Shown here piece after piece: positions 1-7,237 of a DNA stretch of 9,909 nucleotides. A program made the position numbers and the translations under genes. A model generated the notes under the pieces. That model was not told the DNA's origin. It searched no databases and saw nothing but the letters and a program-made list of their open reading frames with translations. Positions within the stretch are counted from its first letter, which is position 1. Each line of letters opens with the position of its first letter. The DNA lies in contig CALDOC010000275.1 of NCBI GenBank assembly GCA_937914675.1, forward strand, positions 1 through 9,909. The letters run 5' to 3'. The DNA comes from an uncultured Sulfurimonas sp. Its GTDB lineage: Bacteria; Campylobacterota; Campylobacteria; Campylobacterales; Sulfurimonadaceae.

Positions 1-1221
1 ACTATAAAAATATCTGGCGCTAAAAACGCGTCTCTTCCTCTGATAGCTATGACTATTCTTGCAAGCAATAAGGTAAGTATCAAAAACTTGCCTCATGTAG
101 CCGATATAAACACTCTTTTAAAGCTACTCTCAAACCTTGGCGCAAACGTTGATTTTCTTGAGGACAAAGTGTTGGTTGACACTAGAACGCTTGTAAAAAC
201 AAAAGCGACTTACGACATAGTAAAAACTATGCGCGCCTCCATATTGGTGCTAGGTCCCATACTCGCTCGTTTTGGCCATTGCGAAGTTTCCCTTCCCGGT
301 GGTTGCGCCATTGGTCAAAGACCTATTGATTTACATCTAAAAGCGCTAGAGCATATGGGAGCCAAGATAGAAATTAAATCTGGTTACATAGAAGCAACCA
401 CTCCAAATGGTCTCAAAGGATGTGACATAGTTTTTGATAAGATAACGGTGACGGGAACGGCTAACATCGTCATGGCGGCCGTTTTAGCAAAAGGAAACAC
501 AACCATAACAAACGCGGCGAGAGAACCTGAGATAGTTCAGCTTTGCCAAGTGCTCAATGATTCCGGAATTCAAATCGATGGCATTGGAACGGCTATTTTA
601 ACAATTCATGGAACGGATGGCAAGCTAGTGGAAATAAATGAGTTTTCCATCATTCCAGATAGAATTGAAGCGGGAACGTATCTTTGCGCCGGCGCGATTA
701 CAAGGTCGGAAATTAAACTCACTCATGTAGAGCCAAAACATTTAGGAGCGGTGCTTTCAAAACTTGAAGAAATGGGAAGCTCGTTTACAATCACGCCAGA
801 CACGATTACAATTCATCCATCGCAACGCATAAAACCAGTTAAAATAGTTACGCAAGAGTATCCAGCCTTTCCAACGGACATGCAAGCTCAATTTTTAGCG
901 CTAGCTACTCAGGCGGATGGAGTGTCAATAATCGAAGAGAGACTTTTTGAAAATCGTTTTATGCATGTAAGCGAGCTTCAACGTATGGGAGCTGATATAA
1001 CCCTTAACGGCCATACGGCAACGGTAAGCGGGACAACGCAGCTTAGTGGAACGGACGTCATGGCGACTGATTTAAGAGCGTCAAGCGCCTTGGTTTTAGC
1101 TGCGCTTATCTCAACTGGAGAAACAAACATTCACCGCATTTATCACCTTGACCGCGGTTATGACTCTTTAGAGAAAAAATTAAGAGACATTGGAGCCAAC
1201 GTAGAGAGACTTAAAGAGTGA
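1..1221 (+). CDS. murA: UDP-N-acetylglucosamine 1-carboxyvinyltransferase (MurA), 5'-truncated by window edge
   Basis: MurA transfers enolpyruvate from PEP to UDP-GlcNAc in the cytoplasm, the first committed step of peptidoglycan synthesis. The reading frame is open from base 1 and starts with the family's N-terminal signature (ISGAKNASLPL), so the ATG at base 49 is internal and about 13-14 residues lie outside the window. Visible active-site features are the Lys-Asn of SGAKN, MRAS, the catalytic Cys in LPGGCAIGQRP (codon 304-306, equivalent to E. coli Cys115), the Asp of AFPTDMQAQF, ATDLRAS, and the Arg of IYHLDRGY near the C terminus. A Cys at the catalytic position predicts fosfomycin sensitivity, unlike the Cys-to-Asp variants. 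The frame holds 406 codons, consistent with the usual 415-425 residues. It ends in TGA and converges on hspR with 16 bp between stops. Identification is firm. Confidence 0.97.
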   Translation, partial: TIKISGAKNASLPLIAMTILASNKVSIKNLPHVADINTLLKLLSNLGANVDFLEDKVLVDTRTLVKTKATYDIVKTMRASILVLGPILARFGHCEVSLPGGCAIGQRPIDLHLKALEHMGAKIEIKSGYIEATTPNGLKGCDIVFDKITVTGTANIVMAAVLAKGNTTITNAAREPEIVQLCQVLNDSGIQIDGIGTAILTIHGTDGKLVEINEFSIIPDRIEAGTYLCAGAITRSEIKLTHVEPKHLGAVLSKLEEMGSSFTITPDTITIHPSQRIKPVKIVTQEYPAFPTDMQAQFLALATQADGVSIIEERLFENRFMHVSELQRMGADITLNGHTATVSGTTQLSGTDVMATDLRASSALVLAALISTGETNIHRIYHLDRGYDSLEKKLRDIGANVERLKE

Positions 1222-1240
1222 TAATGAATCAAACTCTTTA
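1212..1240. terminator. Possible shared hairpin terminator between convergent murA and hspR
   Basis: TAAAGAGT (1212-1219) and ACTCTTTA (1233-1240) form a perfect 8-bp stem with a 13-nt loop. The stem includes the last codons and stop of both converging genes. On the + strand it is followed by CTTTTC, a poor T-tract, and no T-run follows on the - strand. The stem has few GC pairs. It is plausible as a weak terminator, but could be chance. Confidence 0.35.
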
Positions 1241-1615
1241 CTTTTCGAATATAATCATCTCGTAAATACTTTTTTTTGTAACAAGCGCTTTATCATGAGC
1301 CACAGAGTGAGTGTTTTTAGCTTTTAACACTTCACTTCTCAACTCGGAAATTTCATTTTCCATATCGTCTACGTTCACTTTTAAACGAAGTATGATATCA
1401 ACCCCCGCTAAGTTAACGCCAAGTTCACGAGTCAGTCTAAGAATAAGCTTTATTCTGTCTATGTCTCTTTGAGAGTAGAGTCTAATGCGACCATTTGAAC
1501 GTGATGGACAGATAAGGTTTTCACGTTCGTATTGACGAAGAGTCTGAGGATGAATATCCAAAATCTTGGCAACTATGCTGATTAAATAAACTGGCTCGTC
1601 ATATTGGTGTATCAT
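1238..1615 (-). CDS. hspR: MerR-family heat-shock repressor HspR
   Basis: This 125-aa DNA-binding protein belongs to the HspR branch of the MerR family, which represses chaperone genes by binding HAIR operators (CTTGAGT-N7-ACTCAAG). The winged helix-turn-helix spans about residues 9-75. It shows the typical order: ISIVAKILDIHPQTLRQYE, then PSRSNGRIRLYSQRDIDRI, then LTRELGVNLAGVDIIL. A short helical segment rich in Glu and Lys (about 82-102) probably forms the dimer coiled coil. There is no cysteine cluster, so metal sensing as in other MerR proteins is unlikely. The gene follows cbpA by 3 bp. Its ribosome site AAGGAA (1622-1627, 6 nt from the ATG) lies inside the end of cbpA, so the two are co-transcribed and probably coupled. 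In this family DnaK or CbpA often modulates HspR binding; here that is an inference from context. Confidence 0.95.
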   Translation of the reverse strand: MIHQYDEPVYLISIVAKILDIHPQTLRQYERENLICPSRSNGRIRLYSQRDIDRIKLILRLTRELGVNLAGVDIILRLKVNVDDMENEISELRSEVLKAKNTHSVAHDKALVTKKSIYEMIIFEK

Positions 1616-1618
1616 AAA

Positions 1619-2488
1619 CTATTCCTTAGGGAGTTTTTCTTTCATTATCTCTACTAAATTTTCATCAAGGTCATCAACTTTTGGTAAAACGATATTTGCT
1701 TTTAAGTACAAATCACCGCGAACGTTAGTTTTTCGATTCATAGCCCCCATCTCTTTTACGCGGAATCTTTGTCCATTTTTTGTATTTTGTGGAACTTTTA
1801 ATTTTATCTCTTTTTCCAAAGTTTCAATCGTGATTTTATCCCCAAAAAGAGCCGCGTAGAGAGGAACGTCAAAACTTTTAACAAGGTCGTTGTCTTCTCT
1901 CTCGTAATCTGGAGTGGACGCTACCGTTATCTTTAAAAACAAGTCTCCCGCTCGACCACCCTGAGCATGCCCTTTGCCCTTAACTCTCATCTTCTCCCCA
2001 CTCTTAACGCCGGCGGGGATTTTGATGTCAAACCTATCGCCATTAACGGCTACTGAATGAGAACCGCCTAAAATTGAGACTATAAAAGGTATGGTGACGC
2101 TTGTTTCTATATCCAGATTAGGCTCCTGAGCGAATCCTCTTCCTCCGCCAAAACCTGATGCGCCGCCAAATCCTCCAGCGCCTTGAGAGAACATTTCGCG
2201 TAGTATGTCGTCTAAGTTGCCAGCGCCTGCGCCGCCTGCGTTTCTTGAAAAATCATGAAAATTTTGTCCACCAAACATGGAGTCGCCATGCATGTCGTAC
2301 TGCTGTTTTTTCTTTTTATCGCTCAATATCTCATAAGCGGAGTTAATCTCTTTGAATTTGTCCTCCGCCGAGGGATCTTTGTTGACGTCCGGATGGTATT
2401 GGCGGGCTAATTTTCTATATGCCTTTTTTATGTCCGATTCACTAGCGTTCTCTGCTATTTCTAACGTTTCGTATAATGATTTACTCAT
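1619..2488 (-). CDS. cbpA: Class II DnaJ-like co-chaperone (CbpA type)
   Basis: This 289-aa J-domain protein should stimulate DnaK ATPase and deliver unfolded clients in the cytoplasm. The J domain occupies residues 4-70 with HPD at 32-34. A Gly/Phe-rich linker follows at about 72-120 (repeats of GGFGG type). Two beta-sandwich client-binding domains make up the rest; the first carries DIKIPAGVKSGEKMRVKGKG. There is no CxxCxGxG zinc-finger region, and indeed no cysteine at all. That fits the CbpA/DnaJ class II group rather than a broken class I DnaJ, and the length is normal for the class. The ATG at 2486-2488 is preceded by a TAGGAC ribosome site. It is the first gene of a cbpA-hspR operon with a HAIR-like operator upstream, an arrangement known from Helicobacter and Campylobacter. 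A housekeeping dnaJ probably lies elsewhere. Confidence 0.95.
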   Translation of the reverse strand: MSKSLYETLEIAENASESDIKKAYRKLARQYHPDVNKDPSAEDKFKEINSAYEILSDKKKKQQYDMHGDSMFGGQNFHDFSRNAGGAGAGNLDDILREMFSQGAGGFGGASGFGGGRGFAQEPNLDIETSVTIPFIVSILGGSHSVAVNGDRFDIKIPAGVKSGEKMRVKGKGHAQGGRAGDLFLKITVASTPDYEREDNDLVKSFDVPLYAALFGDKITIETLEKEIKLKVPQNTKNGQRFRVKEMGAMNRKTNVRGDLYLKANIVLPKVDDLDENLVEIMKEKLPKE

Positions 2489-2526
2489 ATTTTGTCCTAA
2501 AATTATATTGATATTATTAGAGCGGG

Positions 2527-2556
2527 ATTATATCACAAGAGTTGAGTGGATGTCAA
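2527..2556 (-). promoter_or_regulatory. Sigma-70 promoter of cbpA-hspR
   Basis: Read on the - strand, a perfect TTGACA (2551-2556) and a perfect TATAAT (2527-2532) are separated by 18 bp. Transcription would begin near 2520, giving a leader of about 32 nt before the cbpA ATG at 2488. It is the strongest promoter-like match I found in the window. Confidence 0.8.
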
Positions 2557-2561
2557 TCAAG
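2541..2561. promoter_or_regulatory. HAIR-like HspR operator
   Basis: GTTGAGT-N7-AATCAAG matches the HAIR consensus CTTGAGT-N7-ACTCAAG at 12 of 14 defined positions, with the exact 7-bp spacer. It lies across the -35 box of the cbpA promoter, where a bound repressor would block RNA polymerase. The gene for the cognate repressor is the second gene of the same operon, so negative autoregulation is the natural reading. Confidence 0.75.
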
Positions 2562-2580
2562 TTATAAATGATTTGTGCTT

Positions 2581-2630
2581 TAGTCGAGCGTATTTCTCCA
2601 AGGAGTCTCAAATAAATTCGAGGCCCCTAC
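2581..2630. repeat. Structured intergenic segment, possible dispersed REP-like element
   Basis: The spacer between the purH stop and the cbpA promoter holds several small inverted motifs. CTCC-AA-GGAG lies at 2596-2605. CTCAAAT/ATTCGAG arms lie at 2607-2622 and pair better on the - strand through a G-T wobble. TCGAG occurs at both ends (2584-2588 and 2618-2622), and GGCCCCTAC follows at 2622-2630. The GGGGCC...TTGTAGGGG style resembles short dispersed intergenic repeats seen in many bacterial genomes. No T-run follows on the purH strand, so it is not a standard intrinsic terminator. Calling it a repeat is inference from a single copy. Confidence 0.3.
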
Positions 2631-2638
2631 AAAAGTTC

Positions 2639-4174
2639 CTAATGTAAAAAGTGACGAACTTCCGAAAAGTATAAACTCATGCCAAACTCATTCGCGGCGT
2701 CTATTATCTCTTCATCTCTTATGCTTCCGCCAGGCTCGATGACGTTTTTAACGCCAGCCGCCGCAGCCGCGTCTATGCTGTCGCGAAATGGAAAAAACGC
2801 TTCACTCGCAAGCGCGGCGCCCGTTACGTCAAGTCCCATGTCTTTTGCTTTTTTAAGCGCGCATTGCGACGCGTCGACGCGACTTGTCATACCCATGCCA
2901 ACTGCGACCATAGCGGAATTTTTAACGTACACGACGCAGTTGGATTTTGTCAAAGACGCGATTTTATACGCTATTTCCATATCTTTCATGTCTTGATCTT
3001 TGGCCGCAATCTTGCTCACTAATTTTGCGTTTTTAACCTCATCCACGCCAACGTTGTCCGCGTCTTGAAAAACAAATCCACCGTCTATGTGTTTGAAATC
3101 TTTTTTGTCATTTGCCAAAATAAGTTTATCCGCGCCCATTTCAAAAAGCTTGATTCGTTTTTTCTTAGAAAACACCTCTTGCGCTTCATCCGTAATGCGC
3201 CCAGCGATAACGACTTCCAAGAAAATCTCATTCATCTTCTCAGCTAATTCTTTGTTCACCGTACCGTTAACCGCCACAACTCCGCCAAAAGCGGATACTG
3301 GATCACACTTGAGAGCTTCTGTGTAAGCTTCAAGAAGAGTCTCTTTGATGGCGAATCCGCAAGGATTTCCATGCTTGGAGATGCAAACAGCGTTCTCTTC
3401 GCCAAAACCGGCGGCGATTTTCACCGCGCCGTTTAAGTCGTTTAAGTTGTTGAAGCTCGCCTCGCCTTTAAGCGTTTTAAAGTTGTTTGAGAAGTGTTTG
3501 TCAAACTCGTATAAGGCGCCTTTTTGATGAGGATTTTCACCATAGCGAGTATTCATGACTTTTTTTCCAACCACGAACTGCTTCTCTCCAAAGCCTTCGT
3601 TGAATCGCTCATTCATGTAGTTCGCTATCATGCTATCGTAAGCCGCCGTATGTTCATACGCCTTTATCATAAAGCCTCGACGAAAATCTTTTGTATTTTT
3701 TTCGTTTTCTAATGCGTCAATAACCACTGCGTAATCGCCAACGTCCGTCACTATGATAACGCTATCAAAGTTTTTTGCGGCGGAGCGAACCATTGCCGGT
3801 CCACCGATGTCGATGTTTTCAATGATTTCATCAAAATCGTCAGTTTTTTCAATCGTCTCTTTAAAAGGATAAAGATTCACGCAAACCAAATCAATGGCTT
3901 CAACGCCTAACTCTTTGGCTTGATCTAAGTGCGACTGTTTGTCGCGACGATGTAAAATACCACCATGAACGTAAGGATTTAATGTTTTTACGCGACCTTC
4001 AAAACACTCGGGAAATTTTGTAACTTCATCGATTTCGATGGCGTTTACCCCACTCTGGGTTAATATCTTAAACGTTCCACCAGTTGAGATAATCTCAAAA
4101 CCATTTCTTACAAGAGATTTACAAAAATCAACTACGCCGTTTTTATCGCTAACACTAACTAATGCTCTTTTCAT
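2639..4174 (-). CDS. purH: Bifunctional AICAR formyltransferase / IMP cyclohydrolase (PurH)
   Basis: PurH carries out the last two steps of de novo IMP synthesis: 10-formyl-THF-dependent formylation of AICAR, then ring closure to IMP. The 511-aa length is typical. The N-terminal cyclohydrolase domain (about 1-195, MGS-like fold) shows ISTGGT (29-34), EGRVKTLNPYVHGGIL (59-74), CVNLYPF (98-104) and DIGGPAMVRSAAKN (122-135). The transformylase domain shows NTRYGENPHQ (208-217), the catalytic Lys-His in SKHGNPCG (266-273) and DPVSAFGG (291-298). The ATG at 4172-4174 has only a modest AAGG upstream. The 124-bp gap to the DUF302 gene upstream contains a terminator and a TATAAT box, so purH is probably transcribed separately. 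The short leader leaves no room for a purine riboswitch. No purine-repressor site was recognised. Confidence 0.97.
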   Translation of the reverse strand: MKRALVSVSDKNGVVDFCKSLVRNGFEIISTGGTFKILTQSGVNAIEIDEVTKFPECFEGRVKTLNPYVHGGILHRRDKQSHLDQAKELGVEAIDLVCVNLYPFKETIEKTDDFDEIIENIDIGGPAMVRSAAKNFDSVIIVTDVGDYAVVIDALENEKNTKDFRRGFMIKAYEHTAAYDSMIANYMNERFNEGFGEKQFVVGKKVMNTRYGENPHQKGALYEFDKHFSNNFKTLKGEASFNNLNDLNGAVKIAAGFGEENAVCISKHGNPCGFAIKETLLEAYTEALKCDPVSAFGGVVAVNGTVNKELAEKMNEIFLEVVIAGRITDEAQEVFSKKKRIKLFEMGADKLILANDKKDFKHIDGGFVFQDADNVGVDEVKNAKLVSKIAAKDQDMKDMEIAYKIASLTKSNCVVYVKNSAMVAVGMGMTSRVDASQCALKKAKDMGLDVTGAALASEAFFPFRDSIDAAAAAGVKNVIEPGGSIRDEEIIDAANEFGMSLYFSEVRHFLH

Positions 4175-4220
4175 GAGAAGCCTTGATATAAAATAATGTT
4201 GGAATTTTAGCTAAAAGTAG

Positions 4221-4226
4221 ATTATA
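4221..4226 (-). promoter_or_regulatory. Probable -10 box of purH promoter
   Basis: A perfect TATAAT on the - strand would start transcription near 4214, about 40 nt before the purH ATG. No good -35 is visible: the expected position (4243-4250) lies at the edge of the preceding terminator hairpin. Campylobacterota promoters often lack a conserved -35, so this weakness is not decisive. Confidence 0.5.
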
Positions 4227-4247
4227 GGGAGTTAAATGGAAGTGAGG

Positions 4248-4278
4248 TATAAAAAACTGGAATCACCAGTTTTTTATA
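4248..4278. terminator. Rho-independent terminator after the DUF302 gene
   Basis: TATAAAAAACTGG and its exact complement CCAGTTTTTTATA form a 13-bp stem around a 5-nt loop (4261-4265). The T-run is built into the descending arm, and the symmetry would let it work in either direction. It begins 21 bp past the DUF302 gene stop on the - strand, which makes it that gene's terminator and insulates purH from upstream transcription. Confidence 0.85.
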
Positions 4279-4299
4279 GATTGATTGTCGAAAGAGTGA

Positions 4300-4884
4300 T
4301 TAAAAATCACCTTTTGCCGCACGCGCTGGAATATTTTCCATTGCTTTTTGAACGCTTGTGGCTAATATAAGCATTTCAGCTGGTAACGGTCTTCCACCAT
4401 GAATCGCTAAAGTTAAATCAAGAGTATATAAATATCTTTCGCCATTTCCTGATTCTATCAGCATAATTCTACAAGGCATGAAACCGCCAAATTCTCGAGA
4501 AAAATCTAAGAACTTTTTAGATATGTCGAGACTACACATTGAGATGTTTCTCACTGACTTAACCTCATTCCCCTTGGCGTCTGGAACCGTGTACATTTTA
4601 GTGTCGCCAGTGATTCGCATATTATACTCTTCGGCCAACGCTTTAATTGATTCAACGACATCCGCGTTTTCAACGCCATCATTTACTTTAAATTTAAGCA
4701 CCATGCCTTTTGCAGCGTCGCCAGTTTCCAAAACAGTGTCAAACATTTTCATGTAAGTTGAAATCGCTTCTGAATCAAGAGCTTTAACCTGAGCTATTTT
4801 ATCACTAAACTTAACGTACCCACCAATCACTACAACTACAACTACCAGTCCTAAAAGAGCAAGCAGATTCTTCAATAAACCCAT
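4300..4884 (-). CDS. Membrane-anchored DUF302 domain protein
   Basis: The 194-aa product starts with one very hydrophobic helix (about residues 4-24, including a run of six Val) after a short MGLLKN stretch. This is a signal anchor likely to leave the rest in the periplasm. The C-terminal part matches the DUF302 pattern: a segment around FMPCRIMLIE (135-144), then YLYTLDL (151-157), then IHGGRPLPAEM (161-171). Two Cys residues (117 and 138) are conspicuous. The biochemical function of DUF302 is not established, and I assign none. The ATG at 4882-4884 has a strong AAAGGA ribosome site. The gene lies between purL and purH but has its own terminator and a candidate promoter, so a purine role does not follow. 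The family call rests on pattern recognition. Confidence 0.8.
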   Translation of the reverse strand: MGLLKNLLALLGLVVVVVVIGGYVKFSDKIAQVKALDSEAISTYMKMFDTVLETGDAAKGMVLKFKVNDGVENADVVESIKALAEEYNMRITGDTKMYTVPDAKGNEVKSVRNISMCSLDISKKFLDFSREFGGFMPCRIMLIESGNGERYLYTLDLTLAIHGGRPLPAEMLILATSVQKAMENIPARAAKGDF

Positions 4885-4908
4885 GTTTATCCTTTAAATT
4901 TAATTTGA

Positions 4909-4936
4909 ATTATCAATAAATCCAATATCTCGACAA
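4909..4936 (-). promoter_or_regulatory. Candidate promoter of the DUF302 gene
   Basis: On the - strand TTGTCG (4931-4936) and GATAAT (4909-4914) are 16 bp apart. The start point would be near 4902, leaving a leader of about 18 nt with the AAAGGA ribosome site. The match is imperfect, and read-through from purL is an alternative. Confidence 0.35.
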
Positions 4937-4937
4937 A

Positions 4938-4965
4938 TCTTATCTAAATAGACTTTAGAATAAGA
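4938..4965. terminator. AT-rich hairpin just past purL, possible weak terminator
   Basis: TCTTATCTAAA (4938-4948) pairs with TTTAG and ATAAGA (4954-4965), giving 11 bp with one bulged A (4959) around a 5-nt loop. It begins 12 bp after the purL stop. There are only two or three GC pairs and no long T-run, so termination would be inefficient at best. Confidence 0.3.
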
Positions 4966-4977
4966 TAAACTCTAAAA

Positions 4978-7194
4978 CTATATGTCTCTCTCAATTACTC
5001 TTTTAAACGTGTTGAAATAGTTGTCTTGCAACTCGACTAAACTCATCTCCACGTCATTAACTTTTATGCTCGTCCCACCAACGGTACCAATTTTTTCAAC
5101 TGCCATTGATTCATCAAGCATGGCTTCAAAGGCTTCGCAATTTTCTGCTTTTACTTCGATGATGGCGCGACTCATGCTCTCCGCAAATATATCTCTCTCA
5201 TCCTCTACGCTCATCTCAACGTCGCAGCCAAAACCCGAAGTAGCCGCCATTTTCGCTAATGCGATGGCAACCCCACCAGAACTCGCGTCTTTTGCGCACT
5301 CTAGCAGATGTTTTTTATTTCCTTCAATAACTAAATCCCAAAGAGCGAGTTCATTTTTATAGTTTATCTCAGGCAATACGCCAGCGACGGTATGACAAAT
5401 CTCTTTCATGTATAAAGAGCCGCCAAATTCAGATTTACTCTCACCCACTAAATAAAGAGCGTTCCCCTCTTCTTGAAAACTTGACATAAGAACGTTGTTT
5501 TCGTCATCGTTCACGCCAACGGTCGCGATTGATGGAGTTGGAAAAACGCTTACTCCGTTTGTTTCATTGTAAAGAGAAACGTTTCCACCGATAACAGGAG
5601 TGGTAAGTTCCAAACATGCTTCTTTTATTCCTAAACAGCCTTCGCCAAACTGCCACATGACTTCAGGGTTCTCCGGATTCCCGTAGTTTAAACAATCCGT
5701 AATCGCCAAAGGTCTAGCGCCGCTCATAGCGACGTTTCTACCACTTTCCATAACAGCGGCCGCAGCTCCGCCTTTAGGGTCTATATAACAGTAGCGAACG
5801 TTGCAATCCGCACTCATGGCTAAAGCTTTTTTATTCTCTTTGACACGAATGACGGAAGCGTCTAGCATTCCGCCTTTTTTTATCGTGTTCGTTTGAACCA
5901 TTGAGTCATACTGCGTGTATATCCAAGATTTATCTACGACTTCCATAGATTTTGTAAGGGTTTGGAAAGCTTCTTGATTGCTCACTTTATCAAAATCATC
6001 TATGGTTACCGAGGCCAACGAGTCTAAATAGGCTGGTTTTTTCATAGGACGATTTAAAATAGGAGCTTCTTCGCTCACTGGAGCGACGGGAACCTCCGCG
6101 CACTTTTCCCCATGCCAAAATAGTTCCATATTTCCAGTTGCGGTTACTTCGCCAACGACGGCGGCGTCCAAATCCCACTTTTGGAAAATATCGATAATGG
6201 CTTGTTCACTTCCCTTTTTTGCGCAAAGAAGCATACGCTCTTGCGATTCGCTTAGCATAAAATCATAAGGGGTCATGTTCTCTTCACGCGCGGGAACTTT
6301 GTCGAGGTGCATTATCATGCCAGAGCCTGAACGACCGGCCATTTCAAACGCGGAAGACGTAAGTCCAGCCGCCCCCATGTCTTGAATGCCGATGACATGG
6401 TCGGTTTTGAAAAGCTCCAAACATGCTTCAAGAAGAAGTTTTTCAGTAAAAGGATCGCCAACTTGAACCGTGGGACGAAGAGATTTTGACTCCTCCGTAA
6501 AACTGTCGCTACTCATAACGGCTCCGCCTAATCCATCACGACCTGTTTTCGCGCCAACGTACATAACTGGATTTCCAGTTCCCTCGGCTTTGCCATAGAA
6601 AATTTCGTCACTCTTCGCGATCCCTAAAGTAAACGCGTTTACAAGAATGTTTCCATTGTAACACTCGTCAAAACTGGTTTCACCGCCGATGGTTGGAACG
6701 CCCATGCAGTTTCCATAACCACCTATTCCCTCGGTTACGCCACGAACCAAATATCGCTGATGAGAAGAGACTTTGTCGTCATTCATAATATTACCAAAAC
6801 GAAGCGCGTTTAGGTTGGCGACGGGACGAGCGCCCATAGTGAATATATCTCTCATAATTCCCCCAACGCCAGTGGCGGCGCCTTGATAAGGTTCTATGAA
6901 ACTTGGATGATTGTGAGACTCCATCTTAAATACGGCGGCATAGCCATCACCGATGTCAATTACGCCCGCGTTTTCGCCAGGACCTTGAATAACCCAAGGA
7001 GCTTTTGTTGGAAAACCGTTTAAGTGAACCTTAGACGATTTATAACTACAGTGTTCGCTCCACATAGCGGAAAAAATTCCAAGCTCCACCAAATTTGGTT
7101 CACGCTCTAAAATCTCTTTTATATGGGCGTAATCTAATTGTGAAAGTTTATGATTTGCTAACTGTTCATTTATATTTTCTAGTTGTTGGCTCAC
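4978..7194 (-). CDS. purL: Phosphoribosylformylglycinamidine synthase subunit PurL (small form)
   Basis: PurL is the ATP-dependent amidotransferase subunit that converts FGAR to FGAM in purine synthesis. About 740 residues marks it as the small PurL that works with separate PurS and PurQ (glutaminase) proteins; neither is in this window. With the start chosen here, SAMWSEHCSYKSS lies at about 43-55, GPGENAG at 71-77 and MESHNHPS at 91-98, followed by GAATGVGGIMRDIFTMGARP. The second half repeats the PurM-like fold (MSADCNVRYCYIDPKGGAAA, PVIGGNVSLYNE, KDASSGGVAIALAKM). The frame extends to a TTG at 7207-7209, which has no ribosome site. The GTG at 7192-7194 has AGGAA six bases upstream, so I prefer GTG (738 aa). 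A TATAAT lies 44 bp upstream. Confidence 0.97.
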   Translation of the reverse strand: MSQQLENINEQLANHKLSQLDYAHIKEILEREPNLVELGIFSAMWSEHCSYKSSKVHLNGFPTKAPWVIQGPGENAGVIDIGDGYAAVFKMESHNHPSFIEPYQGAATGVGGIMRDIFTMGARPVANLNALRFGNIMNDDKVSSHQRYLVRGVTEGIGGYGNCMGVPTIGGETSFDECYNGNILVNAFTLGIAKSDEIFYGKAEGTGNPVMYVGAKTGRDGLGGAVMSSDSFTEESKSLRPTVQVGDPFTEKLLLEACLELFKTDHVIGIQDMGAAGLTSSAFEMAGRSGSGMIMHLDKVPAREENMTPYDFMLSESQERMLLCAKKGSEQAIIDIFQKWDLDAAVVGEVTATGNMELFWHGEKCAEVPVAPVSEEAPILNRPMKKPAYLDSLASVTIDDFDKVSNQEAFQTLTKSMEVVDKSWIYTQYDSMVQTNTIKKGGMLDASVIRVKENKKALAMSADCNVRYCYIDPKGGAAAAVMESGRNVAMSGARPLAITDCLNYGNPENPEVMWQFGEGCLGIKEACLELTTPVIGGNVSLYNETNGVSVFPTPSIATVGVNDDENNVLMSSFQEEGNALYLVGESKSEFGGSLYMKEICHTVAGVLPEINYKNELALWDLVIEGNKKHLLECAKDASSGGVAIALAKMAATSGFGCDVEMSVEDERDIFAESMSRAIIEVKAENCEAFEAMLDESMAVEKIGTVGGTSIKVNDVEMSLVELQDNYFNTFKRVIERDI

Positions 7195-7200
7195 TGGAGT

Positions 7201-7205
7201 TTCCT
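7201..7205 (-). promoter_or_regulatory. Ribosome binding site deciding the purL GTG start
   Basis: AGGAA on the - strand lies 6 nt before the GTG at 7192-7194. The alternative TTG at 7207-7209 is preceded only by AT-rich sequence, and this site would fall inside its coding region. Confidence 0.65.
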
Positions 7206-7237
7206 GCAAAATTTAATTTTTGGTTTTTAAAGGGGGG

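Noticed and set aside
49..1221. The ATG at 49 as the true murA start
   Set aside because: The upstream in-frame codons encode the conserved TIKISGAKNASLPL segment of MurA, so the gene begins before the window.
1619..2488. cbpA read as a DnaJ that lost its zinc finger
   Set aside because: Length, domain order and linkage to hspR match the CbpA class, which never had the zinc-finger domain.
2679..2996. 105-aa open frame antisense to purH
   Set aside because: It lies wholly within a firmly identified gene, has no ribosome site and gives low-complexity Ser/Ala-rich translation typical of a shadow frame. The other antisense frames in cbpA, purH, purL and rnr were dropped for the same reason.
4175..4247. 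Purine riboswitch or PurR operator upstream of purH
   Set aside because: The leader predicted from the TATAAT is about 40 nt and shows no aptamer-like helices; no PurR-like palindrome is visible. The same holds upstream of purL.
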